Below are positions 1 to 8,336 of a stretch of 64,000 nt of DNA, piece after piece. Both the position numbers and the translations under genes were made by a program. Every line of letters starts with the position of its first letter. The stretch's first letter is position 1. Origin of the DNA: Psychroflexus sp. ALD_RP9 (GTDB lineage Bacteria > Bacteroidota > Bacteroidia > Flavobacteriales > Flavobacteriaceae); assembly GCF_017311165.1 (NCBI RefSeq), contig NZ_CP062973.1:2170001-2234000 (forward strand). Reading direction: 5' to 3'. The notes beneath the pieces are model-generated. The model was not told the origin of the DNA and searched no databases. It saw nothing but the letters and a program-made list of their open reading frames with translations.

Positions 1-562
1 CTTTTAAAGGTGCATCCATAGAGATGTGTCTTCCAGAATTTTTTAGTGATTCTTTTACATCACTAACTGTCATTTCAAGTTCTTTAGCGATTTCTTCTGG
101 GCTTGGAGGTCTTTGATGGCGTTGCTCTAAAATGGCAAAGGTCTTATTAATTTTGTTTATTGACCCAATTTTGTTAAGCGGTAATCTAACTACTCGAGAT
201 TGTTCAGCTAAAGCAGATAAAATAGATTGTCTAATCCACCAAACAGCGTAAGAAATGAATTTAAAACCTCTTGTTTCATCAAACCTTTTGGCAGCTTTTA
301 TTAGTCCCAAATTACCTTCGTTAATTAAATCGGGTAGAGTTAAGCCTTGATTTTGATATTGCTTAGAAACTGATACCACAAAGCGAAGGTTAGCTTTAGT
401 TAATTTTTCTAAAGCTCTGTCGTCACCAGCTTTAATGCGTTGTGCTAATTCAACTTCTTCCTCGGCTGTAATTAAGTCTACTTTACCAATTTCTTGTAAA
501 TACTTATCAAGTGAAGCTGTTTCACGATTGGTAACTTGTTTGGTGATTTTTAGTTGTCTCAT
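1..562 (-). CDS. rpoD: Primary RNA polymerase sigma factor RpoD (3' part outside window)
   Basis: The reverse strand reads 187 codons from an ATG at 562 with no stop before the window edge. The protein begins [14 protein letters not shown] and carries sigma-70 region 1.2 ([16 protein letters not shown]), region 2 with the core-binding and -10 recognition helices ([45 protein letters not shown]), and the start of region 3. Bacteroidota primary sigma factors are about 287 residues and lack the long N-terminal region 1.1, which fits this start, so roughly 100 residues (regions 3 and 4) lie beyond position 1. It directs RNA polymerase to housekeeping promoters. Very confident on family; incomplete only because of the window edge. 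Confidence 0.96.
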   Translation of the reverse strand, partial: MRQLKITKQVTNRETASLDKYLQEIGKVDLITAEEEVELAQRIKAGDDRALEKLTKANLRFVVSVSKQYQNQGLTLPDLINEGNLGLIKAAKRFDETRGFKFISYAVWWIRQSILSALAEQSRVVRLPLNKIGSINKINKTFAILEQRHQRPPSPEEIAKELEMTVSDVKESLKNSGRHISMDAPLK

Positions 563-655
563 TTAAAATAAAACGAAATTAATGGGTTATTATGTTTTAT
601 ATTTTACGTTACCATGTTTCAAAATGTTACAAAACATATTAATTTTTAAATAAAA

Positions 656-685
656 AAAGCGCAACTGCTTTATTGGTTGCGCTTT
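656..685 (-). terminator. Rho-independent terminator after proA
   Basis: A 10-bp inverted repeat (AAAGCGCAAC / GTTGCGCTTT) with a 10-nt loop lies about 20 bases beyond the proA stop codon. On the minus strand it is followed by a run of U (the A tract at 652-658). It ends the proCBA transcript before rpoD. Confidence 0.85.
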
Positions 686-705
686 ATAACAAATAAATTT
701 TGAAA

Positions 706-1905
706 CTATTGTCTAATATGGCCGTCGCCCCAAACGTAATATTTATTAGTAACAAGTTGTTTTAATCCTAATGGACCGCGATGATGTAGTTTATCTGTAG
801 AAATTGCTAACTCAGCACCTACACCCATTTGCCCACCATCAGTAAAACGAGATGAAGCGTTTTGATAAACCGCAGCACTATCTATTTGTTGCATAAATGC
901 CATCGCTTCTTCATTATCTTCAGTCATAATAACGGATGAATGACCACCTGAGTATTTATTTATTATTGAAATAGCTTCATCAAGATGACTTACTTTTGCT
1001 AAAAGAATTTTCATTGCTAAAAACTCTTCAAACCAAATATTTTCATCAGCAGCAACTTCAACATCACTCAATTGACTTTTAAGGTTTTCATCAATTATCG
1101 TTTTTACTTTATGATTTTCAAGTGTTTGATGTAAATCTTTAACTTTATTATCAAAATCACTGATGTTTTCATCAATCAATACTTTATCAAGGGCATTGCA
1201 ACCTGAAATTTTATCAGTTTTTGCATTGATGATGACTTTCTTCGCTTTTTCCCAATCTGCATGTTTTGAAACGTACAAAAAGTTATTACCTCGGCCACTA
1301 ATTAGCACTGCGCATTTAGCATGAGTTTTTACAAATTCGATTAGTCGTTCTCCACCTCTTGGTACGATTAAGTCAAGTTTCTCTGAAGGATTACGAAGAA
1401 ATTCTTGTGTTTCATCACGGTTCATGTGCATCAATCTTATCCAATCTTTGTCTAAACCGTTTTCTTCTAGGGCTTCATGCCAACAAGTTTCTAAGATTTT
1501 GTTTGAGTTATTAGCTTCTTTACCGCCTTTCAATAAAATTTTGTTGTTGGCTTTAAATGCTAAAACAGCAGCTTCAATTGTAACATCTGGTCTAGATTCA
1601 TAAATAATCATTATGGTACCAAAAGGATCAGTTTTATTGACGATTTTTAAGCCTGAATCAAGGATGCGTTCAGAAATTGTATTACCGACTGGGTCATCTT
1701 GATCTTTAACCTCTTTTATGGCTTGTATCATACCATCAACTTTAGCTTGATCAACAACTAATCGGTCATATAATGCTTGGTCATCTCGATTAAAAGCTTC
1801 TAAGTCTTTTTTGTTTTCTGCAATAATATCATCTCTTTTCTTATCGATGATATTCATCATAGATTGTAAGACTTTATTTTTTAAAGTTGTATCTAGTAGT
1901 TTCAT
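706..1905 (-). CDS. proA: Glutamate-5-semialdehyde dehydrogenase (gamma-glutamyl phosphate reductase) ProA
   Basis: The 399-residue protein reduces gamma-glutamyl phosphate to glutamate-5-semialdehyde with NADPH, the second step of proline synthesis, in the cytoplasm. It has the aldehyde-dehydrogenase-like fold signature: the GGKEANNSN loop at about 127-135, the catalytic cysteine in SGCNAL (Cys236) and the C-terminal YQNASSRFTDGG and HHRGPLG segments typical of ProA. Length is within the family range. It is the last gene of proC-proB-proA; the gap to proB is 10 bases, so they are cotranscribed. A terminator follows at 656-685. Confidence 0.96.
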   Translation of the reverse strand: MKLLDTTLKNKVLQSMMNIIDKKRDDIIAENKKDLEAFNRDDQALYDRLVVDQAKVDGMIQAIKEVKDQDDPVGNTISERILDSGLKIVNKTDPFGTIMIIYESRPDVTIEAAVLAFKANNKILLKGGKEANNSNKILETCWHEALEENGLDKDWIRLMHMNRDETQEFLRNPSEKLDLIVPRGGERLIEFVKTHAKCAVLISGRGNNFLYVSKHADWEKAKKVIINAKTDKISGCNALDKVLIDENISDFDNKVKDLHQTLENHKVKTIIDENLKSQLSDVEVAADENIWFEEFLAMKILLAKVSHLDEAISIINKYSGGHSSVIMTEDNEEAMAFMQQIDSAAVYQNASSRFTDGGQMGVGAELAISTDKLHHRGPLGLKQLVTNKYYVWGDGHIRQ

Positions 1906-1915
1906 AAATTTAAGT

Positions 1916-2686
1916 TTAAATTGTAAATTTTGTACCGACTTCTTTTCCTTCTAATATATCAAGGATAATATTTTCATTTTTACCGTTAGCTATAAACGTC
2001 GGTATGTTTTTACTAGCGGTATCTTTAGCTATTTTAAGTTTAGACTTCATTCCACCGCGGCCTTCACCTTCGCCTTTTTCACTTGCTTGAACATATTGTT
2101 CTACGTTATCATGAACCCTTACGTGATGTAATAATTTTGATTCTTCGGCTTCTGGATGGCCTGTGTATAAGCCATCAATATCTGTGAGCATTAATAACAT
2201 GTCTGCATTTACTAATTCAGCGACTAAGCTTGCTAATTCATCATTATCAGTAAACATAGACATTGATAATGAAACGGCGTCATCTTCATTGGCGATAGGG
2301 ATAATTCCTTCAGCTAATAAACCTTCATAACAATTAATCATATTTTCGCGATACTTTCCGGGTGCAAAATCTCTTTTAGTTGCTAAGACTTGACCGCAAC
2401 GCATTCCGAAATCATGAAACATTGAGTAATAATGACGCATCATTCTTGGTTGGCCAACCGAAGAGTAAATTTGACGTCTTGTTGATTTATCTTCGGCAGA
2501 GCATCCACCGAGAACTTCTTTACCAGCAATTGCTGAACCAGATGAAACTAAAATAGTGATAATGTCTCGCTCATATAAATAGGCGATTTGGCGAACTAAA
2601 TTTTTAAGTATTGGACCAACAATACGGTTGTTCATGTTAGTCATAACATTTGTGCCGACTTTTACGACAATTCGTTTAGAATGCAT
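1916..2686 (-). CDS. proB: Glutamate 5-kinase ProB, PUA-less form
   Basis: This amino-acid kinase phosphorylates glutamate with ATP, the first committed step of proline synthesis. The 256 residues contain the N-terminal VVKVGTNVMT nucleotide motif, VSSGSAIAGKE at about 47-57, the FTDNDELASLVA segment near 145 and the GRGGMKSKL motif near 209. Enterobacterial ProB is about 367 residues with a C-terminal PUA domain; here the protein stops at the end of the kinase domain. There is no frameshift or downstream remnant (proA starts 10 bases on), so this is a natural single-domain form. The proB start lies 15 bases after the proC stop. Confidence 0.95.
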   Translation of the reverse strand: MHSKRIVVKVGTNVMTNMNNRIVGPILKNLVRQIAYLYERDIITILVSSGSAIAGKEVLGGCSAEDKSTRRQIYSSVGQPRMMRHYYSMFHDFGMRCGQVLATKRDFAPGKYRENMINCYEGLLAEGIIPIANEDDAVSLSMSMFTDNDELASLVAELVNADMLLMLTDIDGLYTGHPEAEESKLLHHVRVHDNVEQYVQASEKGEGEGRGGMKSKLKIAKDTASKNIPTFIANGKNENIILDILEGKEVGTKFTI

Positions 2687-2701
2687 ATTTTGAAGTATTA
2701 A

Positions 2702-3505
2702 TTATGATTCGCCTAATTCAACCGCCTTATTGAAAGCAGCAAATGCAGCATCTTTTATTAGTTGATTAACATTATTATCATCCATAGAGTCTAGAGCAGC
2801 TCTAGTTGTTCCGCCTTTTGAAGCAACTCGATCCATCCAAGTTTCTGGCGAAAGGTCAGATTCATTAAATAACTGGACAGCACCTTCAAAAGTATTTGAG
2901 ACTAAAACTTTAGAATCATTATCTGAAAAGCCCATTTTTTTAGCAGCTTCTAGCATTGATTGCATAAAGTAAAATATGTATGCTGGTCCGCTTCCTGAAA
3001 TACCAGTTGACTTATTGATGAATTCTTCATTTTTTACATGGATAGATTCACCAGTTGTATCTAGTAAATTTCTAATCATAAGGAGTTCAACTCTTGATAC
3101 AGCTTCAGATTCGGTGTAAGATGTAACACCTTTACCTACTTTTGCGGGTAGGTTAGGCATAGTCCTGATCACTTTTGGAACACCTAAACCATCTATCATA
3201 GATTGTATTGTTACACCAGCCATTAATGACACCATTATTTGGTTGTTGTTAAGCATGGGCTTCATTTTTTTGAATAAATCATCTGCATGATAAGGCTTTA
3301 CACCTATGAAAACAATATCAGCTTTTGGTAAACAATCTTCTAGCTTTTCGTATACATCGAAGTAAGAAATTTTTCGTAAAGTTTCGATTGTATCAGCAGA
3401 TACGTCGTGAATCATTAAATTTTTACGGTTAAGTAAAGGAGACTTTGCCATTCCTTCAGAATAGGTAAGACCCATATTACCTGCACCAATTACTAAAACT
3501 TTCAT
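2702..3505 (-). CDS. proC: Pyrroline-5-carboxylate reductase ProC
   Basis: The 267-residue enzyme reduces pyrroline-5-carboxylate to proline, the last step of the pathway. It begins with a Rossmann motif (VLVIGAGNMG, residues 3-12) and has the family signatures GSGPAYIFYFMQ near 170 and SKGGTTRAALDSMD near the C terminus. It is the first gene of the minus-strand proC-proB-proA operon, so all three enzymes of glutamate-to-proline conversion are made together. The 220-base region upstream contains a tandem TATCGATA palindrome (3579-3597) that could be an operator. Confidence 0.95.
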   Translation of the reverse strand: MKVLVIGAGNMGLTYSEGMAKSPLLNRKNLMIHDVSADTIETLRKISYFDVYEKLEDCLPKADIVFIGVKPYHADDLFKKMKPMLNNNQIMVSLMAGVTIQSMIDGLGVPKVIRTMPNLPAKVGKGVTSYTESEAVSRVELLMIRNLLDTTGESIHVKNEEFINKSTGISGSGPAYIFYFMQSMLEAAKKMGFSDNDSKVLVSNTFEGAVQLFNESDLSPETWMDRVASKGGTTRAALDSMDDNNVNQLIKDAAFAAFNKAVELGES

Positions 3506-3578
3506 GTTTAGTTTATTTTTGATTAATATTTATTTAAAATGTACAATTTTCATGCGAACTTAATTAGATGTAGAATTA

Positions 3579-3597
3579 TATCGATATTTTATCGATA
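3579..3597. promoter_or_regulatory. Tandem TATCGATA palindromes upstream of proC
   Basis: Two identical 8-bp perfect palindromes (TATCGATA at 3579-3586 and 3590-3597) are separated by TTT, so their centres are 11 bp apart, about one helical turn. They lie 74 bases upstream of the proC start and beyond the pnp terminator. The geometry suggests a regulator binding site, but no factor can be named and no -7 box is obvious next to it. Confidence 0.35.
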
Positions 3598-3699
3598 ATT
3601 CACTAAAAAGACTTAAAAGAGGTTAAAATTCGCAATGAAACTTGCTTAAAGTTAATAAATTAAACTGAAATAATGTCAGTCTAAAATTAGTAAGATAAA

Positions 3700-3723
3700 A
3701 AAAAGCTCCAGATGGAGCTTTTT
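3700..3723 (-). terminator. Terminator after pnp
   Basis: The inverted repeat AAAAAGCTCC / GGAGCTTTTT with loop AGAT lies directly after the pnp stop codon at 3726. The A run at 3697-3704 becomes a U tract on the minus strand. Confidence 0.85.
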
Positions 3724-3725
3724 AT

Positions 3726-5867
3726 TTATTTGTCAGATTTTTTCTGTTCTTTTCTTTCAGGCTTTGGAAGCAGTGCTTTTCTAGAAACCTTTTCTTTTTT
3801 GGTTCTTGGATCTATACCAAAATATTTAACATCTAATACATCGCCAAGATTTACGACATCGGTTACATTATTTGTACGTTCCCATGCTAATTCTGAAATA
3901 TGTAATAAGACTTCATTACCTGGCGCATCGACATACTCTACGACAGCTCCAAAATCCAGTATTTTAATAACTTTAACCTCATATACTGAACCTTTTTCAG
4001 GTTTAAAAAGCATAGCATCAATTTTATTTAAAACCATGTCGATACCTTCTTGATTAGTACCTAAAATTTCAACAACGCCTTTTTCATCAACTTCATTGAT
4101 AACGATAGTTGTATCAGTAGCTTTTTGTAATTCTTGTATGGTTTTTCCTCCAGGACCAATTAATGAACCTATATAGTCACCAGGAATAGTTCTAGTAATG
4201 ATTTTAGGAGCATGTGCTTTTACGCTTTCATTAGGAGTAGCAATTGTTTCGGTAAGTTTGTTTAAAATATGTAATCTACCTTCACGAGCTTGCTTTAAGG
4301 CTTTTATTAAAATTTCATAAGATAAACCTTTTACTTTTATATCCATCTGACAAGCTGTGATGCCATCTTCTGTTCCTGTAACTTTAAAGTCCATATCCCC
4401 GAGATGATCTTCATCTCCTAAGATGTCAGAAAGCACAGCGTAATTTTCACCATCAGTAATAAGTCCCATGGCAATTCCTGAAACAGGTTTCTTTAGTTTA
4501 ATTCCAGCATCCATTAATGCCATTGTTCCTGAACAAACGGTTGCCATTGAAGACGATCCATTAGATTCGAGGACTTCAGATACAACTCTTACGGTATAAG
4601 GGCAATCTTCTGGAATCATTCCTTTTAGTGCTCTTTGTGCTAAATTTCCATGTCCGATTTCTCGACGTGAAGTTCCTCTAATCGGGTAGGCTTCACCAGT
4701 ACAAAATGGCGGGAAGTTATAGTGTAGATAAAATGTTTCTTCACCTGCATAAGTTGGTGTGTCAACAATGTTAGCTTCACGAGAAGTACCAAGTGTTACA
4801 GTTGCAAGTGCTTGAGTTTCACCTCGAGTAAATATTGCAGAACCATGCGTAGATGGTAAATAATCAGTTTCACACCAGATAGGTCTTATTTCATCAAGTT
4901 GTCTACCGTCAAGTCTAACTTTTTCATTTATTGTAAGATCTCTTACGGCTTGTTTATGTGCTTCATCAAAATACTTAGAAATAAGCTTAGCGTTTTCCTC
5001 TAATTCTTCTTCAGTAAACATGTTTTTAACTTCATCTTTAACTTCAGAGAATTTTGTGCCACGCTCAAGCTTGTTTAATGCTTGCTTTGCTATATCATAA
5101 CATTTTTGGTAAGCAGCATCAAAAATCTTAGATTTTAAATCTTCATTTTCTTCAGTTGCTTCGTACTCACGAGTTTCTTTTTTTCCGACTGCTTCAGCCA
5201 AATTACGTTGTGCTTCACATTGTTTTTTTATGGCTTCATGTGCAAATTTTATGGCTTCAGCCATTTCTTCTTCAGAAACTTCATCCATTTCGCCTTCAAC
5301 CATAGATACGCTATCTTCTGATGCACCGATAATCATATCTAAATCTGCTTCTTCCATTTGTGCACGGCTTGGATTGACTATAAATTCACCATTCACACGT
5401 ATGACTCTTACTTCTGAAACTGGATATTCGAAAGGAATATCAGACAATTGAATGGCAGTTGAAGCTGCTAAACCAGCCAATGCATCAGGCATTACATCAT
5501 CGTCATGGGACATAAGCTGAATCATCACTTGGGTTTCATAACGATAATCTTTTGGGAAGAGTGGTCTTAAAGCGCGATCAACTAAACGCATTACAAGGAT
5601 TTCTTCGTTACTAGGTCTTGCCTCTCTTTTGAAGAATCCACCTGGATATTTACCAGATGCGGCGAATTTTTCACGATAATCTACTGTGAGTGGGAAAAAG
5701 TTCATTGTGCTAGGTGTATGTGATGATACAACTGTACACAAAAGCATAGCATCGCCCATTCTAACAACAACAGAGCCGTGAGCTTGTTTAGCTAATTTTC
5801 CGGTTTCTAGACTAATGGTTCTACCATCGTCTAAGGTAATAACCTCTTTAAAAGTTTTTGGAATCAT
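3726..5867 (-). CDS. pnp: Polyribonucleotide nucleotidyltransferase (PNPase)
   Basis: The 713-residue phosphorolytic 3'-5' exoribonuclease degrades mRNA from its 3' end and works as a trimer. Two RNase PH-like domains are visible (N-terminal about 10-230; second about 310-540, with [14 protein letters not shown] and [18 protein letters not shown]), joined by a helical linker. They are followed by a KH domain ([15 protein letters not shown], about 560-615) and an S1 domain ([19 protein letters not shown], about 625-695) ending in a basic tail. Length matches the family. It lies downstream of rpsO, a classic pairing, but a strong hairpin between them (5962-5987) suggests partial transcriptional separation. 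Confidence 0.97.
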   Translation of the reverse strand: MIPKTFKEVITLDDGRTISLETGKLAKQAHGSVVVRMGDAMLLCTVVSSHTPSTMNFFPLTVDYREKFAASGKYPGGFFKREARPSNEEILVMRLVDRALRPLFPKDYRYETQVMIQLMSHDDDVMPDALAGLAASTAIQLSDIPFEYPVSEVRVIRVNGEFIVNPSRAQMEEADLDMIIGASEDSVSMVEGEMDEVSEEEMAEAIKFAHEAIKKQCEAQRNLAEAVGKKETREYEATEENEDLKSKIFDAAYQKCYDIAKQALNKLERGTKFSEVKDEVKNMFTEEELEENAKLISKYFDEAHKQAVRDLTINEKVRLDGRQLDEIRPIWCETDYLPSTHGSAIFTRGETQALATVTLGTSREANIVDTPTYAGEETFYLHYNFPPFCTGEAYPIRGTSRREIGHGNLAQRALKGMIPEDCPYTVRVVSEVLESNGSSSMATVCSGTMALMDAGIKLKKPVSGIAMGLITDGENYAVLSDILGDEDHLGDMDFKVTGTEDGITACQMDIKVKGLSYEILIKALKQAREGRLHILNKLTETIATPNESVKAHAPKIITRTIPGDYIGSLIGPGGKTIQELQKATDTTIVINEVDEKGVVEILGTNQEGIDMVLNKIDAMLFKPEKGSVYEVKVIKILDFGAVVEYVDAPGNEVLLHISELAWERTNNVTDVVNLGDVLDVKYFGIDPRTKKEKVSRKALLPKPERKEQKKSDK

Positions 5868-5961
5868 GATTTAAATTTTAATGTTCGTTGTTGTTGTGTT
5901 GTGACGAGCTTAAAACTTAATAGAAACTATTCAAAAATGGGAAAGAGGCAATTTGATAATA

Positions 5962-5987
5962 AAAAAGGGGCGAAAACGCCCCTTTTT
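5962..5987 (-). terminator. Terminator between rpsO and pnp
   Basis: A perfect 11-bp stem (AAAAAGGGGCG / CGCCCCTTTTT) with an AAAA loop lies immediately after the rpsO stop codon. Its position suggests termination or attenuation of read-through into pnp. Confidence 0.85.
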
Positions 5988-5991
5988 AAAC

Positions 5992-6261
5992 TTATTTTCT
6001 TAATCCTAAATCTTTAACAATAGCTCTGTAACGTAAAATATCTTTATTTTTAAGATAGTTTAAAAGATTTCTTCTTTTACCTACAAGCTTAACTAGCGAG
6101 CGTTCAGAATTAAAATCTTTTCTGTTTGTTTTTAAATGCTTTGAAATGTGATCAATTCTTTTGGTCATCAAAGCGATTTGACCTTCAGCAGAACCTGTGT
6201 CTTGTTCGTTCTTGCCAAATTGAGCAAACATTTTGCCTTTTTCTTCTTTTGTTAAGTACAT
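5992..6261 (-). CDS. rpsO: 30S ribosomal protein S15
   Basis: The 89-residue primary 16S rRNA-binding protein of the 30S platform shows the S15 signature throughout: GSAEGQIALMTKRIDHISKHLK, then DFNSERSLVKLVGKRRNLLNYLK and a terminal DILRYRAIVKDLGLRK. Length is exactly typical. The start is the first ATG. A -7-like element (CAAAAGTA on the plus strand, 6314-6321) lies about 50 bases upstream. pnp follows downstream. Confidence 0.97.
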   Translation of the reverse strand: MYLTKEEKGKMFAQFGKNEQDTGSAEGQIALMTKRIDHISKHLKTNRKDFNSERSLVKLVGKRRNLLNYLKNKDILRYRAIVKDLGLRK

Positions 6262-6313
6262 GCCAATATTGTTTCAATAATTATTATGCGATGATAGATT
6301 TTCTATCAAAGTA

Positions 6314-6321
6314 CAAAAGTA
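6314..6321 (-). promoter_or_regulatory. Putative -7 promoter element of rpsO
   Basis: The minus strand reads TACTTTTG, matching the Bacteroidota -7 consensus TAnnTTTG, 53 bases upstream of the rpsO start. I do not see a clear -33 TTTG at the usual spacing, so this is a candidate only. Confidence 0.4.
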
Positions 6322-6358
6322 CACTATTTTTTTTATATTCCCTAATTTAAGATTGTAT

Positions 6359-7216
6359 TTATGCTCTTATTTTCTGATTCAGAATTAGATCTAGATACAA
6401 GTTAATTTTATTTTTCAACTCTTTACGATGCGTAATAAAATCTAAAAAGCCATGTTCTTGTAAAAATTCAGCCGACTGAAAACCTTCTGGTAAATCTTTT
6501 CCTGTTGTATCGCGTACAACACGCGGACCAGCAAAACCGATTAAGGCACCAGGTTCTGAAATATTAATATCACCTAACATAGCAAATGAAGCTGTTGTAC
6601 CGCCAGTTGTTGGGTCAGTACAGAGCGAGATATAAGGAAGTTTTGCTTGAGCTAATTGTGCTAATTTAACTGATGTTTTGGCTAATTGCATTAATGAAAG
6701 CGCAGCTTCCATCATCCTAGCACCACCAGATTTTGAAATAATCACTAAAGGTGTTTTATGTTTTAGGGCATAGTCTACAGCTCTAGCAATTTTCTCACCA
6801 ACAACAGACCCCATCGAACCACCGATAAATTTAAAATCCATTGCACAAATTACAATGTTTTTTCCTTTTGATTTTCCTACAGCTATTCTTATAGCATCTT
6901 TAAGTTGGGTTTTTTCTTCAACTTCTTTTAAGCGATTTTTGTATGTTTTAGTATCCTCGAATTTAAGAGGATCTTTTGATGAAATGTTTGCATCAAGCTC
7001 TTTGAATTTATTATCATCAAAAAGTATTTCAAAATATTCTTTACTTCCAATTCTTACATGATAACCATCTTCTGGGCTCACATAAAAATTATTGGCTAAT
7101 TGTTCAGAATCTACAATTTTGCCGGTAGGTGATTTATACCATAAACCCTTAGGGACATCTTTTTTGTCTTCAGTGGCAGTTCTAATTCCTTTTTTCTTTC
7201 GCTTAAACCAAGCCAT
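6359..7216 (-). CDS. accD: Acetyl-CoA carboxylase carboxyltransferase subunit beta, zinc-ribbon-less
   Basis: The 285-residue protein pairs with AccA to transfer the carboxyl group from biotin to acetyl-CoA, the first step of fatty acid synthesis. The crotonase-type core is clear: [42 protein letters not shown] and GFAGPRVV. E. coli AccD has an N-terminal four-cysteine zinc ribbon. Here the aligned segment ([10 protein letters not shown], about 24-33, and [11 protein letters not shown], about 45-55) has Ser, Gly or Asp instead, and the first cysteine of the protein is Cys124. The rest is intact, so the enzyme is probably functional. The aldolase gene precedes it with a 9-base gap, implying cotranscription. 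Confidence 0.95.
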   Translation of the reverse strand: MAWFKRKKKGIRTATEDKKDVPKGLWYKSPTGKIVDSEQLANNFYVSPEDGYHVRIGSKEYFEILFDDNKFKELDANISSKDPLKFEDTKTYKNRLKEVEEKTQLKDAIRIAVGKSKGKNIVICAMDFKFIGGSMGSVVGEKIARAVDYALKHKTPLVIISKSGGARMMEAALSLMQLAKTSVKLAQLAQAKLPYISLCTDPTTGGTTASFAMLGDINISEPGALIGFAGPRVVRDTTGKDLPEGFQSAEFLQEHGFLDFITHRKELKNKINLYLDLILNQKIRA

Positions 7217-7225
7217 ACTCCAAAT

Positions 7226-8293
7226 TTATAAAGTATTAATATTATTTAAATCTTTAAATGCTTTTTTGAGGCGTTCTACAAAAGTCTTTTCGCCTTCACG
7301 CAACCATTTTCTTGGATCGTAATGTTTTTTATTAGGGACATCATCACCTTCAGGGTTACCTATTTGGCTTGCTAAATAATCAGCTTTAGACTTCATGTAA
7401 TCTCTAATGCCAACTGTAAAAGCGTACTGTAAATCAGTATCGATATTCATTTTGATGACACCATAACCAATTGATTCTTGAATTTCTGCTTCTGTTGAAC
7501 CACTACCACCGTGGAATACAAAGTCAATATGATTGTGCTCTACATTGTATTTTTTTGAAATATAGTCTTGTGAGTCACGTAATATGGTTGGTGTCAATTT
7601 TACGTTTCCTGGTTTATAAACACCGTGAACATTACCAAATGCAGCTGCTATTGTAAATTGATCAGATATTTTGCTTAATTCTTCATAAGCATAGGCGACT
7701 TCTTCAGGTTGAGTGTATAGTTTTGAGACATCTACATCTGAATTATCAACGCCATCTTCTTCGCCTCCTGTAACACCTAACTCTATTTCTAGGGTCATTT
7801 CCATCTCTTTCATTCGGCCTAAGTAGCGTTTACAAATATCTATATTTTCTTCTAAAGGTTCTTCAGAAAGGTCTATCATATGAGAGCTAAACAAAGGTTT
7901 CCCGTGTATCTTGTAAAATTTTTCGCCTTCATCAAGCAAGCCATCTATCCATGGTAGTAATTTTTTTGCACAATGGTCTGTATGTAAAATTACTGTTGCA
8001 CCATAAGCTTCTGCAAGATCATGAACATGCTTTGCACCAGTAGCTGCGCCTAAAATAGCTGCCTGTTGTTCGTCATTAGATAAACCTTTACCAGCGTTAA
8101 ATTGAGCACCACCGTTAGAAAATTGAATAATTACAGGTGAGTTTAAACTAGCAGCGGTTTCTAATACAGAGTTAATTGTATTAGAGCCAACGACATTAAC
8201 TGCAGGTATTGCGTAATTATTTTCTTTTGCGTGGTTAAAAATTTCTTGAACCTGATAACCAGTTGCAACTCCTGGTTTGATATGATGTGCCAT
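7226..8293 (-). CDS. fbaA: Class II fructose-bisphosphate aldolase
   Basis: The 355-residue zinc-dependent aldolase interconverts fructose-1,6-bisphosphate with DHAP and glyceraldehyde-3-phosphate. Visible motifs are the metal-binding HTDHCAK (104-110), ELGVTGGEEDGVD in the centre, AFGNVHGVYKPGNVKL with the second metal histidine, and FVFHGGSGSTEAEI for phosphate binding. The long form (about 355 residues with a VDNSD insertion) is the E. coli FbaA type (class IIa). It is the upstream partner of accD in a two-gene unit on minus. Confidence 0.95.
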   Translation of the reverse strand: MAHHIKPGVATGYQVQEIFNHAKENNYAIPAVNVVGSNTINSVLETAASLNSPVIIQFSNGGAQFNAGKGLSNDEQQAAILGAATGAKHVHDLAEAYGATVILHTDHCAKKLLPWIDGLLDEGEKFYKIHGKPLFSSHMIDLSEEPLEENIDICKRYLGRMKEMEMTLEIELGVTGGEEDGVDNSDVDVSKLYTQPEEVAYAYEELSKISDQFTIAAAFGNVHGVYKPGNVKLTPTILRDSQDYISKKYNVEHNHIDFVFHGGSGSTEAEIQESIGYGVIKMNIDTDLQYAFTVGIRDYMKSKADYLASQIGNPEGDDVPNKKHYDPRKWLREGEKTFVERLKKAFKDLNNINTL

Positions 8294-8336
8294 AAATTAT
8301 GAATTTTAAATTGTAAAATTAAGAAATTATAATGGT

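Noticed and set aside
1916..2686. Short ProB as a truncated pseudogene
   Set aside because: All kinase motifs are intact, the stop is at the end of the kinase domain, and there is no PUA remnant before proA; PUA-less ProB is a natural form.
3712..5451. Plus-strand open frames (for example 3712-4053 and 5230-5451) inside pnp
   Set aside because: They are antisense to a fully conserved PNPase and have no recognisable domain; they arise from reverse-strand codon bias.
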